From Mycobacterium paraffinicum (GTDB lineage Bacteria; Actinomycetota; Actinomycetes; Mycobacteriales; Mycobacteriaceae): 46,450 nucleotides of DNA. Position numbers and translations under genes: made by a program. Of this stretch, positions 18,201 to 25,681 are shown piece after piece. The stretch is taken from positions 1 through 46,450 of the forward strand of contig NZ_MPNT01000041.1 of NCBI RefSeq assembly GCF_001907675.1, written 5' to 3'. How positions within the stretch are numbered: position 1 is the stretch's first letter; every line of letters begins with the position of its first letter. A model generated the notes under the pieces. It had not been told where the DNA came from. It did no database searches and worked only from the letters and a program-made list of their open reading frames with translations.

Positions 18201-18220
18201 CCTGCTGCAATTACAGCAGG
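18201..18220. promoter_or_regulatory. Perfect inverted repeat in eccC-PE gap (operator or leader hairpin)
   Basis: CCTGCTG and CAGCAGG form a perfect 7-bp pair around CAATTA. It sits just at or after the predicted transcription start, so it could be an operator or a 5-prime hairpin. No T-run follows, so it is unlikely to be an intrinsic terminator for eccC. Confidence 0.45.
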
Positions 18221-18270
18221 TGTCATGTGTCGGCGGTACCGGGCATCTAACCGGGCCGTCACGGGGGCCG

Positions 18271-18309
18271 AATTGTCGGTGGCCGCAGCGAGGCGGGGCA
18301 GCGACAATT
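18271..18309. promoter_or_regulatory. Second inverted repeat in PE leader
   Basis: AATTGTCG (18271-18278) and CGACAATT (18302-18309) are perfect 8-bp inverted arms separated by 23 G+C-rich bases. The PE ribosome site (AGAGGGG, 18338-18344) lies 29 bases further. It may be a long-loop leader structure or a pair of half-sites for a regulator. Confidence 0.4.
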
Positions 18310-18354
18310 ACTACAAAACATCGCGAATAGTGAAACCAGAGGGGATGTTGTTTC

Positions 18355-18672
18355 ATGCAAGTTGATGTCACACCCGAAGCGTTAGCAGCCGCTTCAGCTC
18401 AGGTAGCTGCATTGACCGCTCGTCTCTTGGGTACCAACGCCGCGCACGCCGTGGCCACGGGTGCCATCCTGCCGCCTGGCGCAGACGCGGTGTCGGTGAA
18501 GACGGCCGCCTCCCTGGTCGCTGAGGGCGTGTCGCACCAGGCGATGGCCGGCATGGGCAACACCCAGCTCGCCGCCTCTTCGGAAGGCGTCGGCGAATCC
18601 GGTATCGGCTACACCCTGGTCGACGGCATTCAGGCCGGCGCATACGGGGCCAGCGCCGGCATCAGCGTCTAG
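18355..18672 (+). CDS. PE protein (PE5-like, ESX-3 type)
   Basis: 105 residues, the PE domain alone. The PE motif is at residues 7-8 (VTPEALAAAS), the hairpin turn is near PPGADAVS (41-47), and the C-terminal export motif is Y86-T-L-V-D90. The segment EGVGESG before the motif closely recalls PE5 of ESX-3. PE proteins pair with PPE proteins as one helical bundle for secretion, and the YxxxD is carried by the PE partner. An AGAGGGG site stands 10 bases before ATG 18355. The PPE partner begins 29 bases downstream. Family sure; ESX-3 affinity by remembered sequence. Confidence 0.92.
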   Translation: MQVDVTPEALAAASAQVAALTARLLGTNAAHAVATGAILPPGADAVSVKTAASLVAEGVSHQAMAGMGNTQLAASSEGVGESGIGYTLVDGIQAGAYGASAGISV

Positions 18673-18701
18673 CTGTCGATCATCTGGCAGAACGTGCACC
18701 C

Positions 18702-20021
18702 ATGTCCTTCGACACAGTATTAGCCCAGATTTGGGTGGCGGCGCCGCCCGAAGTCCACTCGGCGCTGCTCAACGCTGGCGCCACCGCGGCGGGAATCACT
18801 GCCGCGGGAACGTCGTGGACGCATCTGAGTGCCGAATACATGGCGGCGCTGGCCGAACTCGAAGGGATCATCGCGGCTGTCGAATCCCAGTATCAAGGCG
18901 AGGCAGCCACCCAGTTCGTGGCCGCTCATCAGCCGATGCTGTTGTGGCTGGCCGACGTCGCCGCCAAGGCGGCGTTCACGGCCGGATCCCACGGTGAGAT
19001 CGCGGCGGCCTACGAAGGCGCTGTCGGCGCGATGCCGACCATGGGGGAGCTGTTCGAAAACCATTTCGTTCACGGCGTGCTGATCGGTACCAACTTCATG
19101 GGCGTCAATACCATCCCCATCGGGCTTAACGAAGCCGATTACCAGCGCATGTGGCAGCTGGCCGCCGATGTCATGAGCACCTGGGATGGCGCTTCCAGCG
19201 CCGCCGCGACCTCCATCCCTCCCACCCCGATGTCACCGGTCACCCTGAGCGTCGGTACGGGGGAAGCGGGTTTGGCGACCGCGGTCTCAGCGGGATTCCA
19301 TACTGCCGGGTACGGCACCATTGGTGGCGGTGCGGCAACCGGTTCCGATATCTCGAGTGACAAGCTGCTCGCGGGCAAAGCCGCGAGCAGTCCGGCTTCA
19401 GTCACTGACAAACTGCCGCCGGCGCAGAACCAAGCGCAAGCGGCCGGCAACCAAGACGGCACCGCCGAGCAAGGGCTGACCCAGAACATGGCGGGCAGCT
19501 TCTTGCAGCAAGCCGCATCCATCGGCCCGCAGGCCGCCCAGGGGCTCACTCAGGGCCCCGGCCAGCTGCTGACCTCAGCGCCCCAGCAACTCTTGTCGGC
19601 GCCCCAGCAGCTCAGCAGCATGCTGGGCCAACTCACCGGAGGGGGCAGCTCCCTGGGACAGCAGGGGGTGCCGGTCGGCTTCGCCGGCACCGGGGCCATC
19701 GGCGGATTCAACCCCGCCGGCATGACCAGCCTGGCCGGCGGTGCATTCGGCAGCGGGCCCAGCAAGCCTTTGATGCCCTCCACCTGGGGTGCGGCGCCGA
19801 GCACCACCTCGTCGCTGGCCAACAGCGCGCGTGCCATCACCCCCGTCGCTACCGGACTTCCCGGCGCCGCCGGCTCCAGTGGGAGCGGCGCTGGCGGCGG
19901 CATGATGGGCGGCGGCGCCCACAACACCCGGGCCCGCGGTCAACGGGTCAACACCTACGCCGACGACGCTGTCGACGAGGACGCCGACAGCGAAAAGGAG
20001 GCGTACGCAATGACCCGCTAG
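18702..20021 (+). CDS. PPE protein (PPE4-like N-terminus)
   Basis: 439 residues. The PPE motif is at about 14-17 (APPEVHSALL), as in PPE4 of ESX-3. The usual WxG turn reads YQG (in ESQYQGEAATQF), so the Trp is absent. The EspG-binding tip is well conserved (IGTNFMGVNTIPIGLNEADY). After about residue 175 the protein is Gly/Gln/Ser-rich with no PPE-SVP or MPTR repeats, and it ends with an acidic, charged tail (DDAVDEDADSEKEAYAMTR). It should form a heterodimer with the adjacent PE, be kept soluble by the EspG at 30059, and be exported by this ESX system. Family sure. Confidence 0.92.
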   Translation: MSFDTVLAQIWVAAPPEVHSALLNAGATAAGITAAGTSWTHLSAEYMAALAELEGIIAAVESQYQGEAATQFVAAHQPMLLWLADVAAKAAFTAGSHGEIAAAYEGAVGAMPTMGELFENHFVHGVLIGTNFMGVNTIPIGLNEADYQRMWQLAADVMSTWDGASSAAATSIPPTPMSPVTLSVGTGEAGLATAVSAGFHTAGYGTIGGGAATGSDISSDKLLAGKAASSPASVTDKLPPAQNQAQAAGNQDGTAEQGLTQNMAGSFLQQAASIGPQAAQGLTQGPGQLLTSAPQQLLSAPQQLSSMLGQLTGGGSSLGQQGVPVGFAGTGAIGGFNPAGMTSLAGGAFGSGPSKPLMPSTWGAAPSTTSSLANSARAITPVATGLPGAAGSSGSGAGGGMMGGGAHNTRARGQRVNTYADDAVDEDADSEKEAYAMTR

Positions 20022-20115
20022 GACGCCTTCACCCACACTGCGGATCGCATCGACTAATCCACAAGCCAATCCAGCACCGAAAATCACCATCGGTCCCCAA
20101 GAAAGGACACCGACA

Positions 20116-20406
20116 ATGGGACTTCTTGACACCAACGTTCCAGCCATGGTCTCGGCCGGCCACAGCTTCGGTCAGAACGTGGCCATCTACAAGAGCACCC
20201 TCGCCGCCGCTGAGCAATCCGCCCAGGCCGCCCAGGCCTTCCACAAGGGCGACTCGGCGATGGCCTTCCAGGCGGCTCACGCCCGCTTCGTCGAAACCGC
20301 CAACAAGGTCAACGCGCTGCTGGCCATCGCCGAGCAGAACGTGCACGAAGGCGCGACGACCTACACCACCGCCGACACCAACGCGGCCGGCGAATACGTC
20401 ATGTAG
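20116..20406 (+). CDS. esxG: EsxG-like WXG100 protein (EsxB position)
   Basis: 96 residues forming a helical hairpin. The sequence is strikingly close to EsxG of ESX-3 (start MGLLDTNVPAMV, middle AFHKGDSAMAFQAAHARFV, KVNALL). As in EsxG, the WxG turn lacks Trp (FHKG). The C-terminal export motif is Y83-T-T-A-D87. It would pair with the next gene product in a one-to-one dimer recognised by EccC. A GAAAGGA site lies 9 bases before the ATG. It is separated from its partner by a small GNRA-loop hairpin. Confidence 0.94.
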   Translation: MGLLDTNVPAMVSAGHSFGQNVAIYKSTLAAAEQSAQAAQAFHKGDSAMAFQAAHARFVETANKVNALLAIAEQNVHEGATTYTTADTNAAGEYVM

Positions 20407-20407
20407 C

Positions 20408-20428
20408 AGCCCGGGGGCAACCCCGGCT
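20408..20428 (+). promoter_or_regulatory. GCAA-tetraloop hairpin between the two esx genes
   Basis: Starting two bases after the esxG-like stop, AGC-CCGGGG pairs with CCCCGGCT around GCAA, a GNRA tetraloop, with one bulged C. About 8 base pairs. It could protect the upstream message end or tune the ratio of the two Esx proteins. Its lack of a T-run argues against full termination. Confidence 0.45.
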
Positions 20429-20462
20429 ACACACCCACTAGACGAAGCGAAAGGTACAGCTC

Positions 20463-20750
20463 ATGAGCCAAATCACTTACCAGTACCCGGCGATGCTCGC
20501 GCACGTCGGCGAGATGCGGGGCCACAACGCCGCGCTGCGCTCGATCGGTTCCACCATCGGCACCGAGCAGGCCGCCTTGGCCGCCAACTGGCAAGGCGAC
20601 ACCGGTCAGACCGCCAACCAGTGGCTGAGCCAGTGGAACCAGGCGCAAGAGGAGCTCGCTCAGCGCCACAACAACCTGGTCGAGATCCACGAGCAGAACA
20701 CCATGAACATGATGAACTACGACCAGAACGAAGCCGCCAAGTGGGTTTAA
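20463..20750 (+). CDS. esxH: EsxH-like WXG100 protein (EsxA position)
   Basis: 95 residues. The start MSQITYQYPAMLAH and the end NTMNMMNYDQNEAAKW match EsxH (TB10.4) of ESX-3 closely. The WxG turn is intact (W43-Q-G45). Of the four metal ligands known in EsxH (His14, His70, His76, Glu77), His14, His76 and Glu77 are present. Position 70 is Asn, with a His at 69. It should dimerise with the product at 20116; the export signal lies on that partner. An AAAGG site precedes ATG 20463. A strong terminator follows 27 bases after the stop, making this the last gene of the plus-strand ESX operon. Confidence 0.94.
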   Translation: MSQITYQYPAMLAHVGEMRGHNAALRSIGSTIGTEQAALAANWQGDTGQTANQWLSQWNQAQEELAQRHNNLVEIHEQNTMNMMNYDQNEAAKWV

Positions 20751-20776
20751 CCCGGCGCAACTAGCTCCAACACAGA

Positions 20777-20816
20777 CAGGTGGGGCGGTCACCCGAGACG
20801 GTGACCGCCCCACCTG
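20777..20816 (+). terminator. Strong hairpin terminator at the end of the plus-strand ESX operon
   Basis: Two perfectly complementary 17-base arms (20777-20793 and 20800-20816, beginning CAGGTGGGGCGGTCACC) enclose a 6-base loop CGAGAC. No T-run follows, which is common for mycobacterial hairpin terminators. Being symmetric, it can also stop transcripts arriving from the convergent operon. Confidence 0.85.
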
Positions 20817-20868
20817 CGCATTGGGCGACAGGGTCTTTCGACGCTGTCTGAGCTTCCGCCCCGTCCTG

Positions 20869-20883
20869 TCTCGCTTTGCGAGA
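20869..20883 (-). terminator. Short hairpin downstream of the minus-strand ESX operon
   Basis: TCTCGC and GCGAGA pair around TTT (read on the plus strand), 13 bases beyond the stop of the last minus-strand gene. It probably assists termination of that operon, together with the larger hairpin at 20777-20816. No T-run. Confidence 0.4.
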
Positions 20884-20896
20884 GAAACGACGTCGA

Positions 20897-21874
20897 TCAG
20901 ATCTTGTCCCAGGCGGTGGTGAGGGCCGCCAGGCGGTCGAGGGCGGCAACCACGTAATCAGAAATCGCACCTCCCGAGGAGTGACCGGCGCCCGGCACGA
21001 TGTGCAGTTGCGCGCCCGGCCATTTCTGTGCCAGTTTCCAGGCGACGTCGGGTGGGCAGCTCAGGTCGAGGCGGCCGTGGATCAGAACTGCCGGAAGGTG
21101 CTTGATTCGGCTGACACCGGCAAGAAGCTCTCCCTCGGCTCGCCACGCCGTGTGTCGCCAATAGTGAGTGACCAAGCGCGCGAAGCACATTCGGAACCGC
21201 TGATCGTCATATCGCGGTATTGGCCGAGGCTCGGGTCCAAGGTTGACGTGGCTTTCCTCCCAGTCACACCAGTCACGGGCAGCCTTGTTCCGCACCTGCG
21301 CGTCGGGGCTGGCCAGCAGCCGGGGCGTATTGGTCCACCAGGGAACCGTTGCGCTCGTTGTCGGGTACGCCGTCACGGAACCGCATCCATTCAGCGGGAA
21401 ACAGCCGACCCACGTCGTGAGTAATCCATGCGACATCACTCGGGCTGGTCGTCGTGACCGCAGTGAGGACCAGTCCAGTGATGCTGCCCGGGAACGCTTG
21501 GGCGTAGGCCAAGGCCAAGGTGGTGCCCCACGACCAGCCAACCAGCAACCACTGGGGCACGTCGAGATGTAAGCGCAGCAGCTCCATGTCGGCGATGAGG
21601 TGGTCGGTGGTATTGGCGCTGAGCTCCACGGCCGGATCGCCGGCGTGCGGTGTACTTCTGCCGCAGCCACGTTGATCGAACGCCACAATGCGGTAGCGCT
21701 CAGGGTCGAAAGGCCGGCGCATCCCGGGCACACAGCCCGACCCGGGTCCGCCGTGGATGGTCAGTGCAGTGACGCCCTCGGGGTTCCGCAGGACTCCCAA
21801 TAGATTTGGTTACCGTCTCCCACGTCGAGCATGCCCGACTCATACGGCTCGATCGGCGGGTACAACGCGCCCAT
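20897..21874 (-). pseudogene. pip: Proline iminopeptidase-like alpha/beta hydrolase with two frame breaks
   Basis: The three pieces together make a full-length proline iminopeptidase (about 325 residues). Piece 1 (ATG 21874, MGALYPPIEPYE to YWESCGTP) breaks near 21779-21784, where one base seems missing. Piece 2 (GVTALTIHGGPGSGC, FDQRGCGRST, nucleophile motif GWSWGTT) breaks near 21321-21327, where an extra C lies in a C-run. Piece 3 carries HGRLD and GAGHSS, the Asp and His of the triad. The two shifts cancel, so the outer pieces share one frame and total length is exactly divisible by three. Both lie in C/G runs, so sequencing errors are as likely as true decay. The enzyme would release N-terminal proline from peptides. 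It follows the coiled-coil gene by 22 bases. Confidence 0.8.
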
Positions 21875-21896
21875 CGCCTCACCGTATCCACAACGG

Positions 21897-23384
21897 TTAG
21901 CCGGCGTCTCGCCACGGGTGCTCATCCAACATGGCAGCGACCACCTCAACGATCTCGGCATCCCGACTGTCCCCACGGCCGGCCAACCGCTCAACAGCGG
22001 CGGCGATGCGCTGCAGGAAGGCGCCGTAGACGCTGGCGGCAGCGGTGGCGTAGCTATCGGCGGCCTGCACCTGCGGTGAGCCCGTGTACCGCCCCGGCAG
22101 ACCACGCAATTGCTGAGCCAAATCCCAGGCTTGCTGCTGGACTGTGTGCACCAAGATGCGCACCCGCTCGATGTCCCACGGCTGACGCGTTTGCTGTTCG
22201 ACCACACCGGCTTCGAGCAGATAGTCGATCTCGCGGACCGCGGCCAACGCGTCTTCGATCGTGCCCGTGTGCGCCCGCAGCTCCGCTGTCGGGATGGGGA
22301 CGCTCAAGGCAATCCCCAGCTGGCCCGGTTCTGCGAGGACAGCGGCCTGGGCGTCGGCTCGTGCCCTCCCGACTCGTTCGTCGGCGTCGAGATGGGCTGC
22401 CGCGATCTGTCGCTCGGCATGCTCGTGTGCGGCGGCCACCCGCGCCGCCGCCTCCGCGCCGATGCGCTCAACTTCTGCCTGGGCCTGAGTAGTCGCAGCC
22501 TCGGCGTCGGCGAGTGCCTTCGCGATCCGTTCGTCGGCGGTCTGGCGGGCCGCGGCGACCTGTCCCTTGGCCTGGCCGTGTGCTGCGGCCAGCTCGGCGG
22601 CGTGGTCGGCGTGGGCGCGTTCGAGTTGGCCGCGTAGTTCCTCGAGGGCTTGTTGGGCGGCCGCGCGTTCCTCGGCGCGTTCGGTGGCGCGTTGTTGGGC
22701 GCGTGCTTCTGCGGCGCGGGTGCGTTCGTGTGCTGCGGCCAATTCGCTGGCGTGGTCGGCGTGTGCTTGTTCGAGTTGGCCGCGTAGTTCCTCGAGGGCT
22801 TGTTGGGCGGCCGCGCGTTCCTCGGCGCGTTCGGTGGCGCGTTGTTGGGCGCGTGCTTCTGCGGCGCGGGTGCGTTCGTGTGCTGCGGCCAATTCGCTGG
22901 CGTGGTCGGCGTGTGCTTGTTCGAGGTCAGTGCGCAACTGCTGCAAGACCTTCTGTTCGGCCAGCCGTTGATCGGTGCGCTCTGCGTCTTTGCGCGCGGC
23001 CTCAGCCTGGATTGCGCGCACGCGTTGGCGGGAATCCTCAGCCACACGTGCGGACTGCTCGGCCTCGTCTCGAGCCATCTGCGCGGCCGCGTCAGCGTCC
23101 TGCTTGTCTTGCTCAGCTTGGCGGGCCTGGCGCTCGGCCGCGACGCGCAGCTGGTCTGCCTGGACGAGCCGCATCAGCGGGGAGAGGCGCTTTGGGCCGG
23201 AGCCGAATCTGTTGCGGTGGTCGACGAGCTCCCGTTCGCTCATCGCCGCGACCCTGGCGACCTCTTCAGACGCGGGTATCCCGAGCTGGTCAGCGGCGGC
23301 CACTGCAGCCATCGCAGCACGCTTGGTTAATGCGGCCCACTCCTCGATATCGAGGTCCTCGATGTGCTGCTGCAACGTGGTCAT
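21897..23384 (-). CDS. Long coiled-coil protein with duplicated 50-residue repeat
   Basis: 495 residues. Residues 1-70 are a helical head domain (DIEEWAALTKRAAMAAVAAA). Residues about 75-350 are almost pure Ala/Glu/Arg/Gln coiled coil. Within this, two identical 50-residue units (about 155-254, EQAHADHASELAAAHERTRA and on) come from a perfect 150-bp duplication. The last 140 residues form a separate helical domain (TIEDALAAVREIDYLLE, QAADSYATAAASVYGAFLQ). No signal peptide or membrane helix. It overlaps the upstream membrane-protein gene by four bases, so the two probably act together, perhaps as a cytosolic scaffold on an anchor. No known Esp or Ecc protein is recognised. Function unknown. 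Confidence 0.8.
   Translation of the reverse strand: MTTLQQHIEDLDIEEWAALTKRAAMAAVAAADQLGIPASEEVARVAAMSERELVDHRNRFGSGPKRLSPLMRLVQADQLRVAAERQARQAEQDKQDADAAAQMARDEAEQSARVAEDSRQRVRAIQAEAARKDAERTDQRLAEQKVLQQLRTDLEQAHADHASELAAAHERTRAAEARAQQRATERAEERAAAQQALEELRGQLEQAHADHASELAAAHERTRAAEARAQQRATERAEERAAAQQALEELRGQLERAHADHAAELAAAHGQAKGQVAAARQTADERIAKALADAEAATTQAQAEVERIGAEAAARVAAAHEHAERQIAAAHLDADERVGRARADAQAAVLAEPGQLGIALSVPIPTAELRAHTGTIEDALAAVREIDYLLEAGVVEQQTRQPWDIERVRILVHTVQQQAWDLAQQLRGLPGRYTGSPQVQAADSYATAAASVYGAFLQRIAAAVERLAGRGDSRDAEIVEVVAAMLDEHPWRDAG
22621..22920 (-). repeat. Perfect 150-bp tandem duplication inside the coiled-coil gene
   Basis: Bases 22621-22770 and 22771-22920 are identical over 150 positions, so the duplication keeps frame (50 codons) and is recent or kept uniform by recombination. 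A degenerate related copy can be seen just downstream in the protein (ERAHADHAAELAAAHGQ). Confidence 0.95.
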
Positions 23385-24046
23385 CGGCGGCGCCTCCTGC
23401 CGCCGGTGGGGACTTGTTGGCGTGCAGTGCTGGGCTTGTCAGCTACTGCAACCCCGGCTACGGGATGATCCGGCTCCGAGCCGGGTGGTTCATCAGCGTC
23501 AGCGACGACTGCGGGGGTCGCAGCCGGCGCCGACGCTGCTGCGGGTGACGCTGCCTCGGTGGTTGCTGCCAGTGTGCTGCCCTGTTGGGCCAGCACCCGG
23601 GAGAACTGCTTGAGCTGTACCGCCGCGGCTGCCGCCAAGGTGGCGTCGTCGAGCTGGCGCGCCTCCTCGAGCAGGCCCTGCAGAACCGTCAGCGCCAGCT
23701 CCGGCCCGAACCCCACTGTGGCATCCGCGGCGGCGGCCGGTTCCATGCTGCCTTTGTCCACCACCCACGCCAAGCGTTCGCGGCACTCCTTGACCGCCGC
23801 TGCGTGCCGCTCGGCGTCGCGGAGCTCCTTGTGGTGACGTTCCCGTTGTTCGGTCCGCAGGCGGAACCTCTTACCGGCCTGGAGCAGCGCCACCACCGCG
23901 ATCAGGGCCACGATGAGGGCGGCCAATACTGCTGCCGCACCGCCGAACCCACCCGAGACCAGAAAGTCGCGCGCCGGCGGTAACGCCGGCATCCGCTCGG
24001 GCAGCCCGACCCCATCGGCGATGAAAGTCCCTGGCGTACACGACAT
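23381..24046 (-). CDS. Single-pass membrane protein linked to eccE
   Basis: 221 residues. A short N-terminal segment (probably outside) precedes one long membrane helix (about 31-57, FGGAAAVLAALIVALIAVVALL). A basic, charged helix follows (RFRLRTEQRERHHKELRDAER), then a helical domain of about 80 residues (about 85-165), and a Pro/Ala-rich tail ending GGRRRRR. It lies 12 bases after eccE, has AGG upstream of ATG 24046, and overlaps the coiled-coil gene by four bases. Together they may form an anchor and scaffold pair at the ESX complex. Not recognised as any named Esp protein. Confidence 0.75.
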   Translation of the reverse strand: MSCTPGTFIADGVGLPERMPALPPARDFLVSGGFGGAAAVLAALIVALIAVVALLQAGKRFRLRTEQRERHHKELRDAERHAAAVKECRERLAWVVDKGSMEPAAAADATVGFGPELALTVLQGLLEEARQLDDATLAAAAAVQLKQFSRVLAQQGSTLAATTEAASPAAASAPAATPAVVADADEPPGSEPDHPVAGVAVADKPSTARQQVPTGGRRRRR

Positions 24047-24058
24047 GACAAACCTCGC

Positions 24059-25681
24059 TTACTCGTTGGACGCGGGAACAAGGCGCGTGCTCAGCCACTG
24101 ACGGCCATGCGCGGTAGTGATGTAGAACAGGTCCGGGTGCCGGCCGTCCTGGGTAATGACGATCGTCGTCGCTGGGGCCTGAGCAGACTGAGGTCGGCGC
24201 AGTGTCACCGTGATCGCACCGGTGGGCGCATCGCTGCTGGCGTCGCTGACGACAATCGCCTCAGGTGGTGGTGTGGTAGGGCGTATCGAGAATTGTTGCG
24301 GTGCAGCGTGATTGGCCAGGGCAGTCCACTGGCGAGGATCGGAGGTGTACAGGGCAACCGGCTGGCCTGATAACGCCAGGCGGGCGATGATACCGATGTG
24401 GAACTGTCGGGTGCCGGTCACCGTGATCCGCACCGGCTCCGGTGAGGCCAGCCCCAGATATACCGGCTGGCGTGCGCGGTTGTAGCCGATCGGAACACCG
24501 ATCGCCGCCGTCGGCCACCGCAGCGCCGCCAGTGTCGAGGGCACCACCTCGGTCGCGGGCAGCTCGACGTCGGCGCCCGCATCGATGCCGGTGGCTGCCA
24601 AGGCCGGCCCGATGTGTCGATGCAATCCGTGAAACCCCGCAAGGCCGGGCAGCTGCCGGGGCGGCCGCGTCGCGGTCAGCGTGCCGACTACGGCTTCGGC
24701 GGTGGCTGGTTGGCGGCCACGCGAACGTATGGTGACCGCCACCCAGGTGGCCTTGGTGTGCAGGTTAGTGAGGGTTTCCAAGACGTCGGGCAGCGCTGAG
24801 GGATCCACCGCGTACACGGCGCGGAAGCCATCGGAATACTCCGTCCCAGTCCATGTTTCCCTGCGCACACTTGCCGACGGCGGCACGAACCGAGGAAGTT
24901 CTTCCTCGTCGCTGAGGCTGGCCAGCCAGCCCCGTTCCCGCAGTTCGGCGATGAGCCGGCGCGCCACGGTATCGGCCAGGGCAGCACGATGCGGTTGTGA
25001 CGGTGAGGCGTCGTCGTCGGAGTTGGCGCCGGTAGGACTTCCCAGGGTGGTGCGGCGGGCGGTCAACGCGCCCACATTGTCCTCGGCACGCAACGTGTAG
25101 CTCAGCCAGGTGTCGCGATGCTGGCTGTTGCGCCCGCCGACCAGCGGCGCCGAGTCGCTGCGCAGTCCACTGGCCGGTGGGGTGCGAGTGACCGAGCAGA
25201 CAGTCAGCGTGTCGGCGCGCACCCCATAGCGATCGAGCCAAGCGGTGATGAACTCCCAGGGAAGCTGGTCGCTGTGGTCGCCAGGGGCGGTCAGTGTGTG
25301 CGGATGAGTGCGCAGGTGGATGACGATACGGGCCTGCAGCGCGGCCTCGCGCGTCGACGATGGCCGCGGCGCCTCGGGCGCGCTGCGCCTGCGGTGGCCG
25401 CTGCGCTGGGCGCGTTGACGGCGGTTATGCCACGCCATCGGAGTCCAGCGGGCCACCGTCGTCGACACGTGCTGGCCGTGCCAGGACCCCACAAATGCGA
25501 CGATCACCAGCGCCGCCGCGGCGTAATGCCACCACTGGGGCGGTCGCCCTGCCGGCAGCAGCGTTGCCCACCCGAGCAGCAGCAGCGAGGCCAGCGTTGT
25601 CAGGCGCCGCCAGCTGGGCCACGCTGGGGAGAAACGGGACGATTCGCGGCTAGCGGGTACTGCGACCACGGCGCATTCCAA
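24059..25681 (-). CDS. eccE: EccE, ESX membrane-complex component
   Basis: 540 residues. Two closely spaced membrane helices lie near residues 27-45 and 50-68, followed by a large soluble domain containing typical EccE elements (PWEFITAWLDRYGVRADTLT; WTPMAWHNRRQR after the helices). EccE lies at the edge of the EccBCDE membrane complex and stabilises it. The frame overlaps the mycP end by 32 bases if ATG 25681 is used; a GTG at 25669 would shorten that overlap and cannot be excluded. The order eccD-mycP-eccE matches ESX-3 and ESX-5. Identification good. Confidence 0.9.
   Translation of the reverse strand: MECAVVAVPASRESSRFSPAWPSWRRLTTLASLLLLGWATLLPAGRPPQWWHYAAAALVIVAFVGSWHGQHVSTTVARWTPMAWHNRRQRAQRSGHRRRSAPEAPRPSSTREAALQARIVIHLRTHPHTLTAPGDHSDQLPWEFITAWLDRYGVRADTLTVCSVTRTPPASGLRSDSAPLVGGRNSQHRDTWLSYTLRAEDNVGALTARRTTLGSPTGANSDDDASPSQPHRAALADTVARRLIAELRERGWLASLSDEEELPRFVPPSASVRRETWTGTEYSDGFRAVYAVDPSALPDVLETLTNLHTKATWVAVTIRSRGRQPATAEAVVGTLTATRPPRQLPGLAGFHGLHRHIGPALAATGIDAGADVELPATEVVPSTLAALRWPTAAIGVPIGYNRARQPVYLGLASPEPVRITVTGTRQFHIGIIARLALSGQPVALYTSDPRQWTALANHAAPQQFSIRPTTPPPEAIVVSDASSDAPTGAITVTLRRPQSAQAPATTIVITQDGRHPDLFYITTAHGRQWLSTRLVPASNE

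Noticed and set aside
22621..22920. Tandem repeat as a possible CRISPR array
   Set aside because: Units are 150 bp, contiguous, without spacers, and in frame in a gene.
22514..23548. Arg-rich plus-strand frame over the coiled-coil gene
   Set aside because: Low-complexity shadow produced by the Ala/Glu coiled-coil codons and the 150-bp repeat.
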